This document shows, piece after piece, positions 56,910 to 64,000 of a stretch of 64,000 nt of DNA. The first letter of the stretch is position 1; each line of letters starts with the position of its first letter. The DNA comes from Ruminiclostridium herbifermentans (GTDB lineage Bacteria; Bacillota; Clostridia; Acetivibrionales; DSM-1351): contig NZ_CP061336.1 of the NCBI RefSeq assembly GCF_005473905.2, forward strand, positions 4,332,501 to 4,396,500. The letters are read 5' to 3'. The notes below the pieces were generated by a model. It saw nothing but the letters and a program-made list of their open reading frames with translations, ran no database searches and had not been told where the DNA came from. The position numbers and the translations under genes were made by a program.

Positions 56910-57394
56910 TAAATAGCACCTGCCTCATCTATAAATTTATCCACCATTGACTTATTTGTATCACTATCCATATTTGACTGAACTAACTTTGACGCTGCTG
57001 CAATTGCAAGAACTGCAATCTGCTGCTTTGTCTGTTTCAGCATTTCTTCTCTTTCGCGTTCAACCTCTTCATGACCCTTTTGAACTATTGTAAGCGCTTC
57101 CTTTTTTGCATTGGCAATAATTTCATCATACTCACGAGCTGCCTTTGCCTTAATTTCATTTAGTAACTTGTCACCATCTATTTTTATGTTCTTAATTTGT
57201 TCATCGTATTTTTTACGCGCTTCAGCCGCTTCCATTTTTGCGTTTTCTGCGTCCTTTAAGCCCTGTTCTATGGAATTTTTTCTTTCTTCCATAAGGTTTG
57301 TAATAGGTTTAAAAAGGAATTTTTTCATAAACAAAAATAATATAATTAAGTTTATAGCAACAAATATAAATGTATAACCATCTGGTTCTAGCAT
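56909..57394 (-). CDS. atpF: ATP synthase Fo b subunit
   Basis: 161 residues. One N-terminal membrane helix (about 7-26, 'YTFIFVAINLIILFLFMKKFLF') followed by a long charged coiled coil (about 35-145) forming the peripheral stalk. Coupled to atpH by a one-base overlap. A 218-bp gap with a very strong hairpin separates it from atpE. Confidence 0.96.
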   Translation of the reverse strand: MLEPDGYTFIFVAINLIILFLFMKKFLFKPITNLMEERKNSIEQGLKDAENAKMEAAEARKKYDEQIKNIKIDGDKLLNEIKAKAAREYDEIIANAKKEALTIVQKGHEEVEREREEMLKQTKQQIAVLAIAAASKLVQSNMDSDTNKSMVDKFIDEAGAI

Positions 57395-57508
57395 ATTCTC
57401 ACAACCCCTTTGTTACCTGTATTTTATCTACCTCTAACCTTAATCAATATATATATAATAAGCCAAATTGATATTAAAGGCTTTATTATCATCGTACTGG
57501 TTACTACT

Positions 57509-57550
57509 ACATATCTGTGAAAGATATAAATATATCTTTCACAGATATGT
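57509..57550 (-). other. 20-bp perfect hairpin between atpE and atpF
   Basis: ACATATCTGTGAAAGATATA (57509-57528) and its exact reverse complement (57531-57550) are separated by two bases, making a nearly uninterrupted 42-bp palindrome 60-100 nt after the atpE stop. No U-tract follows in the transcript. It would protect the 3' end of an atpI-B-E segment or mark RNA processing; a second weak hairpin lies near 57455-57487. Confidence 0.8.
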
Positions 57551-57612
57551 CTAAGCACTACAAAACATACAGAATTTTCTCAAAAACATATTAGAATTAA
57601 TTTTAATATTAA

Positions 57613-57846
57613 TTAACCCATTTTTAAGAAAACCAATACCAATGCTACAACCAAACCATAGATAGCTGTTGCTTCAGCAAGCGCTGCACCTAGAAGAAGA
57701 GATGTTCTAATTGAACCTGCTGCCTCTGGCTGTCTAGCTATTGCCTCAACAGCTTTACCTGTTGCCAAGCTAATACCTACTCCGGCACCAATACCTGTAA
57801 ATGCTGCAATAGCAGCTGCTATTGCTATTATACTTGTTCCTGTCAT
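57613..57846 (-). CDS. atpE: ATP synthase Fo c subunit
   Basis: 77 residues: two membrane helices joined by the polar loop ARQPEA (37-42). Glu58 is the ion-carrying carboxylate. The positions that hold Gln and Ser in sodium-binding c-rings (GVGQ, AES) are Ile25 and Ala59 here, so proton coupling is more likely; this is an inference from the Ilyobacter c-ring ligand set. The c subunit is needed in 10-15 copies per complex, and the hairpin just downstream may serve that. Confidence 0.97.
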   Translation of the reverse strand: MTGTSIIAIAAAIAAFTGIGAGVGISLATGKAVEAIARQPEAAGSIRTSLLLGAALAEATAIYGLVVALVLVFLKMG

Positions 57847-57858
57847 GATTTCACCCCC

Positions 57859-58569
57859 TTATTCTAATGCCTCTGAAATGTATATAGAAGTTAAAAATGA
57901 AAATACATATGCTTGAAGAATTCCATCAAACAAATCGAAATATAAACTGATTACTGCAGGTGCAAATATTGGCAATGCCATATAAATGAGTTCCATTACT
58001 ATAAAGGCACCCAATATATTACCAAATAAACGTAATGCCAATGAGGTTGGTTTTATTACATAGTCAAGAATATTAAAAGGTAACATTACTGGTGTTGGCT
58101 TAACAAAGCTCTTTAGCCAGCCACCTGGTCCCTTATATCTTATTCCAGCATAAATCACAACACAAATTGACATTATTGCCAAACATATAGCAACGTTAAT
58201 ATTTCTAGCGGGAGGTCTAAGCTTAAAACCTTCCTCTCCACCTGGTATTATATTGAATATAGAGACTGTATTTGCTAATACCAAAAAAAGCAACACAGTA
58301 CCAATATATGGCGCAAACGCCTTCCAGTGGTGCGGCCCAATTGCATCCTTTACCAAATTATTAATAAATTCTACTATGATCTCTGCAATGTTCTGTTTCT
58401 TATTTGGAACTAATGAAAGATTTCGAGTAAGAAAAATAGCAAGTATAATCATGACTGCCATTATAATCCACATAGTCACTACAAGATCTGAAACAGGAAT
58501 TGTAAAGCCAAATAATTTGATTTCAAAAGCTGTATGGGACTCCATTGCATGAGTAAGTTTTTCCCCCAC
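57859..58569 (-). CDS. atpB: ATP synthase Fo a subunit
   Basis: 236 residues; GTG start at 58569 overlapping the atpI stop by one base, with AGAAGGTGA upstream. Five to six membrane helices; the essential Arg lies in 'PTSLALRLFGNILGA', and 'FDGILQAYVFSFLTSIYI' is the conserved C-terminal helix. It forms the ion half-channels against the c-ring. Confidence 0.97.
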   Translation of the reverse strand: MGEKLTHAMESHTAFEIKLFGFTIPVSDLVVTMWIIMAVMIILAIFLTRNLSLVPNKKQNIAEIIVEFINNLVKDAIGPHHWKAFAPYIGTVLLFLVLANTVSIFNIIPGGEEGFKLRPPARNINVAICLAIMSICVVIYAGIRYKGPGGWLKSFVKPTPVMLPFNILDYVIKPTSLALRLFGNILGAFIVMELIYMALPIFAPAVISLYFDLFDGILQAYVFSFLTSIYISEALE

Positions 58570-58967
58570 TATATCACCTTCTCTCCAAATTGATTTTTTG
58601 TAATGCCTAACGCCTCAGTTATAGCATTAATAATAGTTACAATTACTATTGAAAGGGAACCTATCAATGCCGCAATAAATGTATAAATACCAAAATTTAA
58701 AGATAACACAACAATTATCCCAATTATAATCAAGCCAAACACATAAAACATAAGGCTTATTACAATTGCGAATGTTTTGTTTGAATTTTTACTCAGATAT
58801 TTTATCATCGACTCAAGTAACCAAAATCTTAATAGTGAAAAAAATGAGCCTAATGTCAAAGCAATTATCATAGGTATTTTTTGATATTTACTAAAAAAAA
58901 ATACTATAATTATTAAGATGTACAAAATGCACACTCTTTTAATAAAAAACTTCAAAATATTACTCAT
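58569..58967 (-). CDS. atpI: ATP synthase protein I-like membrane protein
   Basis: 132 residues from the ATG at 58967 (MSNILKFF). Four hydrophobic segments, position at the head of the operon and length match AtpI, thought to assist c-ring assembly. Sequence conservation is low in this family, so the call rests largely on context. Its stop overlaps the atpB GTG. No clear ribosome-binding site; weak AAAGAG upstream. Confidence 0.85.
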   Translation of the reverse strand: MSNILKFFIKRVCILYILIIIVFFFSKYQKIPMIIALTLGSFFSLLRFWLLESMIKYLSKNSNKTFAIVISLMFYVFGLIIIGIIVVLSLNFGIYTFIAALIGSLSIVIVTIINAITEALGITKNQFGEKVI

Positions 58968-59318
58968 AGTCAAATTTATTGCTCTTTTCTTCTCAAAAAG
59001 TAGTTAAGTTTTCAGTTTAATATTACGATATCTATTTAGGTCATTTTATATGCATGTTAAGCTGGCATAAAGTGGATACCATTAAATTATTTTTAATGAT
59101 AGCACACAGAATTTACTAAAGCAATATTTATTATTATTTTTAGCGAAAGCAAATTCTAATATTCGACATTAATCTTTTTGATAAATTGCGAATATTGCTA
59201 AACCAAAACAGCATTTGTCGATAAAATATTTAATGCTATTTAATGCTTATGAAGCTTTTTGTATCGCTATTATTATTTTTTTGTACAAAAGAAATTATAC
59301 TTTCAGGAGTGGTTACTT
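58968..59318. promoter_or_regulatory. Divergent control region between atp operon and motAB
   Basis: 350 bp with no gene. On the minus strand the atp promoter should lie here (a TATAAAAT hexamer region near 59041-59050 is a weak candidate). On the plus strand the sigma-D-type motAB promoter is annotated separately. Confidence 0.4.
59199..59224 (+). promoter_or_regulatory. Sigma-D (sigma-28) type promoter for motAB
   Basis: TAAA (59199-59202), 14-bp spacer, GTCGATAA (59217-59224): a close match to the flagellar sigma-D consensus TAAA-N14/15-GCCGATA. It is 95 bp upstream of motA. This places motAB in the late motility regulon. Confidence 0.75.
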
Positions 59319-60131
59319 ATGGATATTACAAGTATTATTGGTTTGATTGTCGGCTTTGGAGGAGTTATATTAGGCTATTTGGAAGAAGCTCATTTTGACT
59401 TTTCTATGCTCAAAAACTTATGGAACCCAGCAGCTTTTTTCATTGTATTCGGTGGAGGCTTTGGTGCAACTCTTTTGGCCTTTCCTTTGTCAGAGTGGAA
59501 AAAGTTAATTTCAACAATTAGTATGATATTTACTCAAAAAGAATACAACGAAATAGATATAATAAATGAACTAGCAGACCTTTCTGAAAAAGCCAGAAAA
59601 GATGGTTTGCTTAGCTTAGAACAGGATGCACAAACTAATAACAATGATTTAATACGAAAAGGACTGGCATTAGTTGTTGATGGTATCGAAACAGAAGTTA
59701 TCAAAGACATCCTAGCCAGAGAAACCTCTCTTCAAGAAGAAATTTATGAGTCAGCGGCAAAGATTTGTGAATCAATGGGTGGTACATGGCCTGCAATGGG
59801 TGTTTGCGGTACAGTTATGGGTATGTTAAACATTCTGAGAGATCTTAGTGACCCATTAGGTCTTGGTCCAAAAATAGCAGCTGCTTTCGTTGCAACATTT
59901 TACGGTATTTCAACTGCTAACCTTTTATGGCTACCATTTGGTAATAAAATAAAAGTAAAAGCTGAACGTGAGACTATGATTAATGAAATAATTATAGAAG
60001 GTCTTTTATCAATACAAGCTGGTGAAAATCCAAGAATTATTAAAGAAAAACTAAACTTAAATCTAATGGAAAAATTACATGGAGGAAAGAAGAAGGGCGA
60101 AGCTACAGCTGAAGAAGGAGTTGAAGCATAG
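59319..60131 (+). CDS. motA: Flagellar stator protein MotA
   Basis: 270 residues from the ATG at 59319 (MDITSIIG), with AGGAG nine bases upstream; an in-frame start at 59259 is unsupported. Four membrane helices: two N-terminal (GLIVGFGGVILGYL; FFIVFGGGFGATLLAF) and two C-terminal (GTWPAMGVCGTVMGML; AAAFVATFYGISTANLLWLPFG) around a cytoplasmic loop with charged residues for the rotor. With MotB it forms the ion-driven stator. Two bases separate it from motB. Confidence 0.95.
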   Translation: MDITSIIGLIVGFGGVILGYLEEAHFDFSMLKNLWNPAAFFIVFGGGFGATLLAFPLSEWKKLISTISMIFTQKEYNEIDIINELADLSEKARKDGLLSLEQDAQTNNNDLIRKGLALVVDGIETEVIKDILARETSLQEEIYESAAKICESMGGTWPAMGVCGTVMGMLNILRDLSDPLGLGPKIAAAFVATFYGISTANLLWLPFGNKIKVKAERETMINEIIIEGLLSIQAGENPRIIKEKLNLNLMEKLHGGKKKGEATAEEGVEA

Positions 60132-60133
60132 AC

Positions 60134-60919
60134 ATGGCAAAAAATAAAGTAATAAAAGATAACTCTGAACGTTATCTTTTAACATACGCCGACTTGATGA
60201 ATCTATTACTAATACTTTTTATTATACTCTTTGCTTATAGTCAGGTAGATACTCAGAAGTTTCAACAGCTTTCCCAATCTCTTGGTGCAGCTTTTGGCAA
60301 TGGTTCACCACCATCTACAATAGCTGGTGGTGCATCAGGAAACTCTCTTATCAACTTTCCTGCGACAATGCCATCACCTGTAATACCTTCAACTATGGAA
60401 GATAGTCAGTATGAAGCTGCAGAAGATGCAATATCTGGTATAATCAGAACCGGAGGAATGGAAGGCGATGTTAGCGTTCAAATGACAGAGAGAGGTATAA
60501 AAATGTCTATTGACGCAACCTTTGCTTTTAAATCTGGTAGCGCAGAACTTGAAAAAGAAGCCAAAGAAAAAATACTTGCTATAGGTAAAACAATCTTAAG
60601 TAAAATGCCAGATAAGCATATCCGTATTGAAGGGCATACGGATGATGTACCTATTAGCAGTGCAAAATTCCCTTCTAACTGGGAGTTATCAAGTAGTAGA
60701 GCAATAAATGTCCTAAAATTGTTGGTAAATGAAGTAGGTCTTAAGCCTAATCTTGTATCGCCTGTTGCATATGCTGATACTATGCCTATAGCGCCAAATG
60801 ATTCTGATGCAAACAGAGCAAAGAACAGAAGAGTTGATATAGTTATTTTAAGAGACTCCTTCAGTTCAGGAGAAGCTGGTTCAGACGCCAACATAACTGT
60901 AAACGAAACTGATAAATAA
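60134..60919 (+). CDS. motB: Flagellar stator protein MotB
   Basis: 261 residues. One N-terminal membrane helix with the essential Asp20 in 'LTYADLMNLLLILF', a periplasmic-side linker, and a C-terminal OmpA-like peptidoglycan-binding domain (about 115-245, 'IRIEGHTDDVPI', 'NWELSSSRAINVL', 'NRAKNRRVDIVIL'). It anchors the stator to the wall. Co-transcribed with motA; convergent with the wall-precursor gene downstream. Confidence 0.95.
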   Translation: MAKNKVIKDNSERYLLTYADLMNLLLILFIILFAYSQVDTQKFQQLSQSLGAAFGNGSPPSTIAGGASGNSLINFPATMPSPVIPSTMEDSQYEAAEDAISGIIRTGGMEGDVSVQMTERGIKMSIDATFAFKSGSAELEKEAKEKILAIGKTILSKMPDKHIRIEGHTDDVPISSAKFPSNWELSSSRAINVLKLLVNEVGLKPNLVSPVAYADTMPIAPNDSDANRAKNRRVDIVILRDSFSSGEAGSDANITVNETDK

Positions 60920-60969
60920 AAACTTTGTAAGATAGCAATTAATCCTAATTAAAATAAACCAAAATATAT

Positions 60970-61016
60970 CAGCCTTGTATCTAACACTATTATAAAATAG
61001 TATGGATACAAGGCTG
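60970..61016. terminator. Bidirectional terminator between motB and tagO-wecB
   Basis: CAGCCTTGTATC (60970-60981) pairs with GATACAAGGCTG (61005-61016), with an inner ACTATT/AATAGT stem. A-rich on the left, T-rich on the right, so it can serve both convergent genes. Confidence 0.85.
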
Positions 61017-61052
61017 AATTTATTTTACTCAACTTTCATTTATACACTAAAC

Positions 61053-63338
61053 TTATACACTAAATTCCTCTGGTTTCACATCAGTTATTCCAAAATGGAA
61101 CAATAATGCATGTACTATTCTTTCAGAAGCATGTCCATCACCGTATGGATTTACCGACTTTGCCATTCTTTCATAGTCTTCCTTATCATCTAACAGCTTT
61201 GAAGCATGTTCAACAATTTCGTGCTCCACAGTTCCTGCAAGCCTTACTGTTCCAGCCTTAACTGCCTCAGGTCTTTCAGTTTCTTTTCTAAGCACAAGCA
61301 CAGGTTTACCAAGGGTAGGAGCCTCTTCCTGAATTCCTCCAGAATCAGTCATTATCATATATGACCTTGCCATTAAATTGTGCATATCCTGTACGTCTAA
61401 TGGCGGTATCAAATGAACCCTTTCTTTATCACCTAAAATTTCTCGCGCTGTTTCCTGAACAACTGGATTTAGATGTACTGCATAAACTATTTCTACATCC
61501 TCATAATTGTTAACTAATGTAGCCAATGCACGGCATATATTACGTAATGGTTCACCTAAATTTTCTCTTCTATGAGCAGTGACAGCTATAACTCTCTTAT
61601 TATTGAAATCAATACCTCTAAGGTCTTCGCAATCAAATATATAGTTATCCTTCACTGTTGTCTTTAATGCATCATTTACAGTATTACCTGTTACATATAT
61701 AGCATTCTCGTCAATTCCTTCTCTTATCAGATTTGCTTTATTTGTTTCAGTAGGTGCAAAATGAATATCTGCCATTGAACCAGTAAGCTTTCTATTCATC
61801 TCCTCAGGATAAGGCGAATATTTATCAAATGTTCTTAAACCAGCTTCTACATGTCCAATTGCAATTTGCTTGTAAAAAGCTGCAAGACTACTAACAAAGC
61901 AAGTTGTTGTGTCTCCATGAACAAGCACTATATCCGGCTTCTCCTTCTCTAATACTTCATCTAATCCTTCTAGTGCTCTTGTAGTGATTCCTGTCAATGT
62001 TTGTCTGCTCTGCATTATGTTTAAGTCATGTTTCGGTGTAATTTCAAATATATTAAGTACCTGATCAAGCATTTCCCTATGCTGACCTGTAACGCAAACA
62101 ATGGAATCAATAATTTCGCACTTTTCAAGTTCTTTTACGAGTGGAGCCATTTTTACCGCATCCGGTCTGGTTCCGAATATTGTCATTACCTTAAGCCTCT
62201 CCAACTTTCTACCTCCAATTAAAGCCATTCTGCAAGGATTATGCAAGCTATGGCACTCTTTGTTTTTATTAGCATTCATCTCTGTCATATACATAGAACC
62301 GCATATTACAAATACTGCAACTGCTACTACTAATATTATTGCACTAATTGGTCCCTTATAATCAAGTACAACCGCACATAGTCCCAATGCCGCACTGGCC
62401 ACATATATAACCGCAACCGACTGCTTCTGTGTAAGTCCTACATCAATAAGTCGATGGTGCAAATGACCTCTATCAGCAGCCATAGGTGACTTACCGCTGG
62501 CAATTCTTCGCAATATGGCAAAAGCCGTATCAAACAAAGGTAATGCAAGGACAAGTAAAGGAACCGCTACAGCTATTGCTGTATATTGCTTGTATGTTCC
62601 CTGTATCGAAATTGTTCCAAGTATAAATCCCAGAAATGTAGCACCTGTATCACCCATAAATATTTTTGCGGGATTAAAATTATATGGCAAAAAGCCTAAT
62701 GTAGCTCCAGCCAACATAGCAGCTAATACTGCAGTACTTATATCAGAATCGGTTCTTATAACAGACACAAAGAAAAGGGACATCAATGCTATCGAAGACA
62801 CTCCTGCTGCCAATCCATCTAACCCATCAATGAAGTTTATTGCATTTGTAATACCTACTATCCATATTATAGTTATAAGAAATGAACTCCATGGCTGTAA
62901 TTCAGAACGTCCTACAATTGAAAAAGGGTTTGTGATAAATTCAATTCTCGTACCAGTTACTGCTACTATTACTGCCGCAATAATCTGTATTGGGAATTTC
63001 AGCTTCGCACTAAGTGCCTTTATATCATCAATAACACCCATAACAATAATTATTATACTTCCAATTACCATCCCAACAAATCTTTGGTCAAAATTAATTG
63101 AGGTACCCATATGAAAAAGATTTGAACTTATAATACAGAAAAGCAATGAAATAAAAAATCCAGTAATTATTGCCAAACCACCTAATCTGGCAATGGGCTG
63201 CTTGTGCATTCTTCGGTTATCCTTTGGAATATCTACAGCTCCTACTTTAAAAGCGAGACTTTTAGCTATAGGCGTTGCCGAGAATGCGACAATGAATGCA
63301 AGAATAAAAGAAATAAAATACTCATATACACTGGTCAT
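61053..63338 (-). CDS. Fused TagO/WecA phosphosugar transferase and WecB UDP-GlcNAc 2-epimerase
   Basis: 761 residues in one open frame. Residues 1-345: polytopic membrane transferase of the MraY/WecA/TagO family (VIDDIKAL, NAINFIDGLDGLA, FMGDTGATFLG, HLHHRL), which loads GlcNAc-1-P or a similar sugar on undecaprenyl phosphate. Residues about 378-755: cytosolic non-hydrolysing UDP-GlcNAc 2-epimerase (GTRPDAVKMAPL, VHGDTTT, HVEAGLRT, TAHRREN, DSGGIQEEAP) making UDP-ManNAc. These are successive early steps of teichoic acid or surface-glycan synthesis and are normally separate genes. A strong internal ribosome-binding site at the junction could also give free epimerase. Start ATG 63338 has AAGAGGGTG upstream. 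Confidence 0.9.
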   Translation of the reverse strand: MTSVYEYFISFILAFIVAFSATPIAKSLAFKVGAVDIPKDNRRMHKQPIARLGGLAIITGFFISLLFCIISSNLFHMGTSINFDQRFVGMVIGSIIIIVMGVIDDIKALSAKLKFPIQIIAAVIVAVTGTRIEFITNPFSIVGRSELQPWSSFLITIIWIVGITNAINFIDGLDGLAAGVSSIALMSLFFVSVIRTDSDISTAVLAAMLAGATLGFLPYNFNPAKIFMGDTGATFLGFILGTISIQGTYKQYTAIAVAVPLLVLALPLFDTAFAILRRIASGKSPMAADRGHLHHRLIDVGLTQKQSVAVIYVASAALGLCAVVLDYKGPISAIILVVAVAVFVICGSMYMTEMNANKNKECHSLHNPCRMALIGGRKLERLKVMTIFGTRPDAVKMAPLVKELEKCEIIDSIVCVTGQHREMLDQVLNIFEITPKHDLNIMQSRQTLTGITTRALEGLDEVLEKEKPDIVLVHGDTTTCFVSSLAAFYKQIAIGHVEAGLRTFDKYSPYPEEMNRKLTGSMADIHFAPTETNKANLIREGIDENAIYVTGNTVNDALKTTVKDNYIFDCEDLRGIDFNNKRVIAVTAHRRENLGEPLRNICRALATLVNNYEDVEIVYAVHLNPVVQETAREILGDKERVHLIPPLDVQDMHNLMARSYMIMTDSGGIQEEAPTLGKPVLVLRKETERPEAVKAGTVRLAGTVEHEIVEHASKLLDDKEDYERMAKSVNPYGDGHASERIVHALLFHFGITDVKPEEFSV
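62202..62216 (-). promoter_or_regulatory. Internal ribosome-binding site at the TagO-WecB junction
   Basis: GGAGG (62212-62216) is followed after seven bases by TTG (62202-62204), in frame with the epimerase (LERLKVMTIFG). The site is well placed for independent translation of WecB from 62204. Confidence 0.65.
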
Positions 63339-63410
63339 TTAATTTATACACCCTCTTGTTCTTGAAACATTATAATTCATATATACTACAAATTGTCTAA
63401 ACATCAAAAT

Positions 63411-63434
63411 AGAGGGAGGTAGCATACTCCCTCT
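63411..63434 (-). terminator. Terminator after the dCMP deaminase gene
   Basis: AGAGGGAG and CTCCCTCT pair perfectly around GTAGCATA; the minus-strand transcript then reads ATTTTGATGTTT. It lies about 200 bp after the deaminase stop. Confidence 0.7.
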
Positions 63435-63631
63435 GGATAATTAAGTTTTAAAATAAAAGTATAATTATCAAATGGTTTTCAGCCACACTAGTCAAGTACC
63501 TAACCTTAGCAAAATAATAAATGAGACTGCATTGGCTATAATAGCGCACATATCAGATTTTCAAGTATTTTTGTCATAAAAATCACTACGCCTAAATAAG
63601 ACTTTTTGAAGTCTTACGCAACTACCAGTGG

Positions 63632-64000
63632 CTATTTATAATTAACTACTTCTATCCCAGCTTCGTTTAGTAGCGTCATTGACAACTCGTCAGGGTATTC
63701 TCCGCTAAATACTATTCTAGTTATGCCTGCATTAATAGCCAGTTTAGCACAAAGTACACATGGCTGATTAGTTACATAAAGAGTAGCACCATTTACACTT
63801 GTTCCGCTATATGCAGCCTGTACAATTGCATTTTGCTCAGCATGTATAGCTCTGCAAAGTTCATGTCTCTGTCCTGATGGTACGTTTAGTTTTTCCCTTA
63901 AGCAGCCTATTTCCGAGCAATGTTTGCATCCTACAGGGGCACCATTATACCCTGTTGCAAGAATTCTCTTGTCCTTAACAATAACAGCTCCCACTTGTCT
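63632..64000 (-). CDS. dCMP/deoxycytidylate deaminase (5' end outside window)
   Basis: 123 residues visible; the frame stays open to the window edge ([10 protein letters not shown]...), and the usual ~25-residue N-terminus with the true start is missing. Zinc and catalytic motifs HAEQNA and PCVLC are intact, plus a CKHCSEIGC segment typical of the ComEB/dCMP deaminase branch. It converts dCMP to dUMP for thymidylate synthesis. This gene commonly lies near wecB and the atp operon in Firmicutes. Confidence 0.93.
   Translation of the reverse strand, partial: RQVGAVIVKDKRILATGYNGAPVGCKHCSEIGCLREKLNVPSGQRHELCRAIHAEQNAIVQAAYSGTSVNGATLYVTNQPCVLCAKLAINAGITRIVFSGEYPDELSMTLLNEAGIEVVNYK

Overview
The window looks like a chromosome segment of a low-G+C, mesophilic, cellulosome-forming clostridium of the Ruminiclostridium (R. 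cellulolyticum-like) group. The main reason is a run of twelve secreted enzymes, each with a CBM6 module and a type-I dockerin, which is the layout of the 'xyl-doc' hemicellulase cluster known from R. cellulolyticum. The dockerins carry the A-I/A-L/S-L residue pairs expected of that group. The species assignment is inference; no rRNA, cohesin or scaffoldin gene is present. Almost everything is on the minus strand, so transcription runs from high to low coordinates; motAB is the exception.

Layout, high to low. (1) 61-64 kb: 3'-part of a dCMP deaminase gene, then one open frame that joins a TagO/WecA-type phosphosugar transferase to a WecB-type UDP-GlcNAc 2-epimerase. (2) 59.2-60.9 kb: motAB on the plus strand behind a sigma-D-like promoter. 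(3) 51.8-59.0 kb: complete F1Fo ATP synthase operon atpI-B-E-F-H-A-G-D-C, with a 20-bp perfect hairpin just after atpE. (4) 21.2-51.3 kb: the xyl-doc-like cluster, in transcription order GH43, GH10, GH43 with two CBM6, GH59, GH27, GH30, GH62, GH95, CE1, CE1+CE6, CE1, GH115. Together they could cut the xylan backbone (GH10, GH30), remove arabinose and xylose (GH43, GH62), glucuronate (GH115), galactose and L-galactose/fucose-type decorations (GH27, GH59, GH95) and acetyl/feruloyl esters (CE1, CE6). All carry dockerins and should ride on a scaffoldin encoded elsewhere. (5) 18.3-21.0 kb: two membrane-anchored thioredoxin-like proteins, one fused to a CcdA/DsbD-type membrane domain, plus a small protein of unknown role. 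(6) 1-18.1 kb: three very large cell-surface proteins built from FN3, SLH and long uncharacterised repeats, including one of about 3,620 residues.

Non-coding content repays attention. Two related ~90-100-nt elements precede the GH62 and GH95 genes and fold, in the transcribed strand only, into fully paired long stems with compensatory differences between copies. Strong intercistronic hairpins divide the cluster into segments. The remains of a deleted GH27...dockerin gene lie between CE1 and GH115, and an 11-codon CE6 scrap lies upstream of GH59. A dense palindromic region precedes the GH27 gene. No CRISPR array, tRNA, rRNA, transposase or integrase gene was seen.
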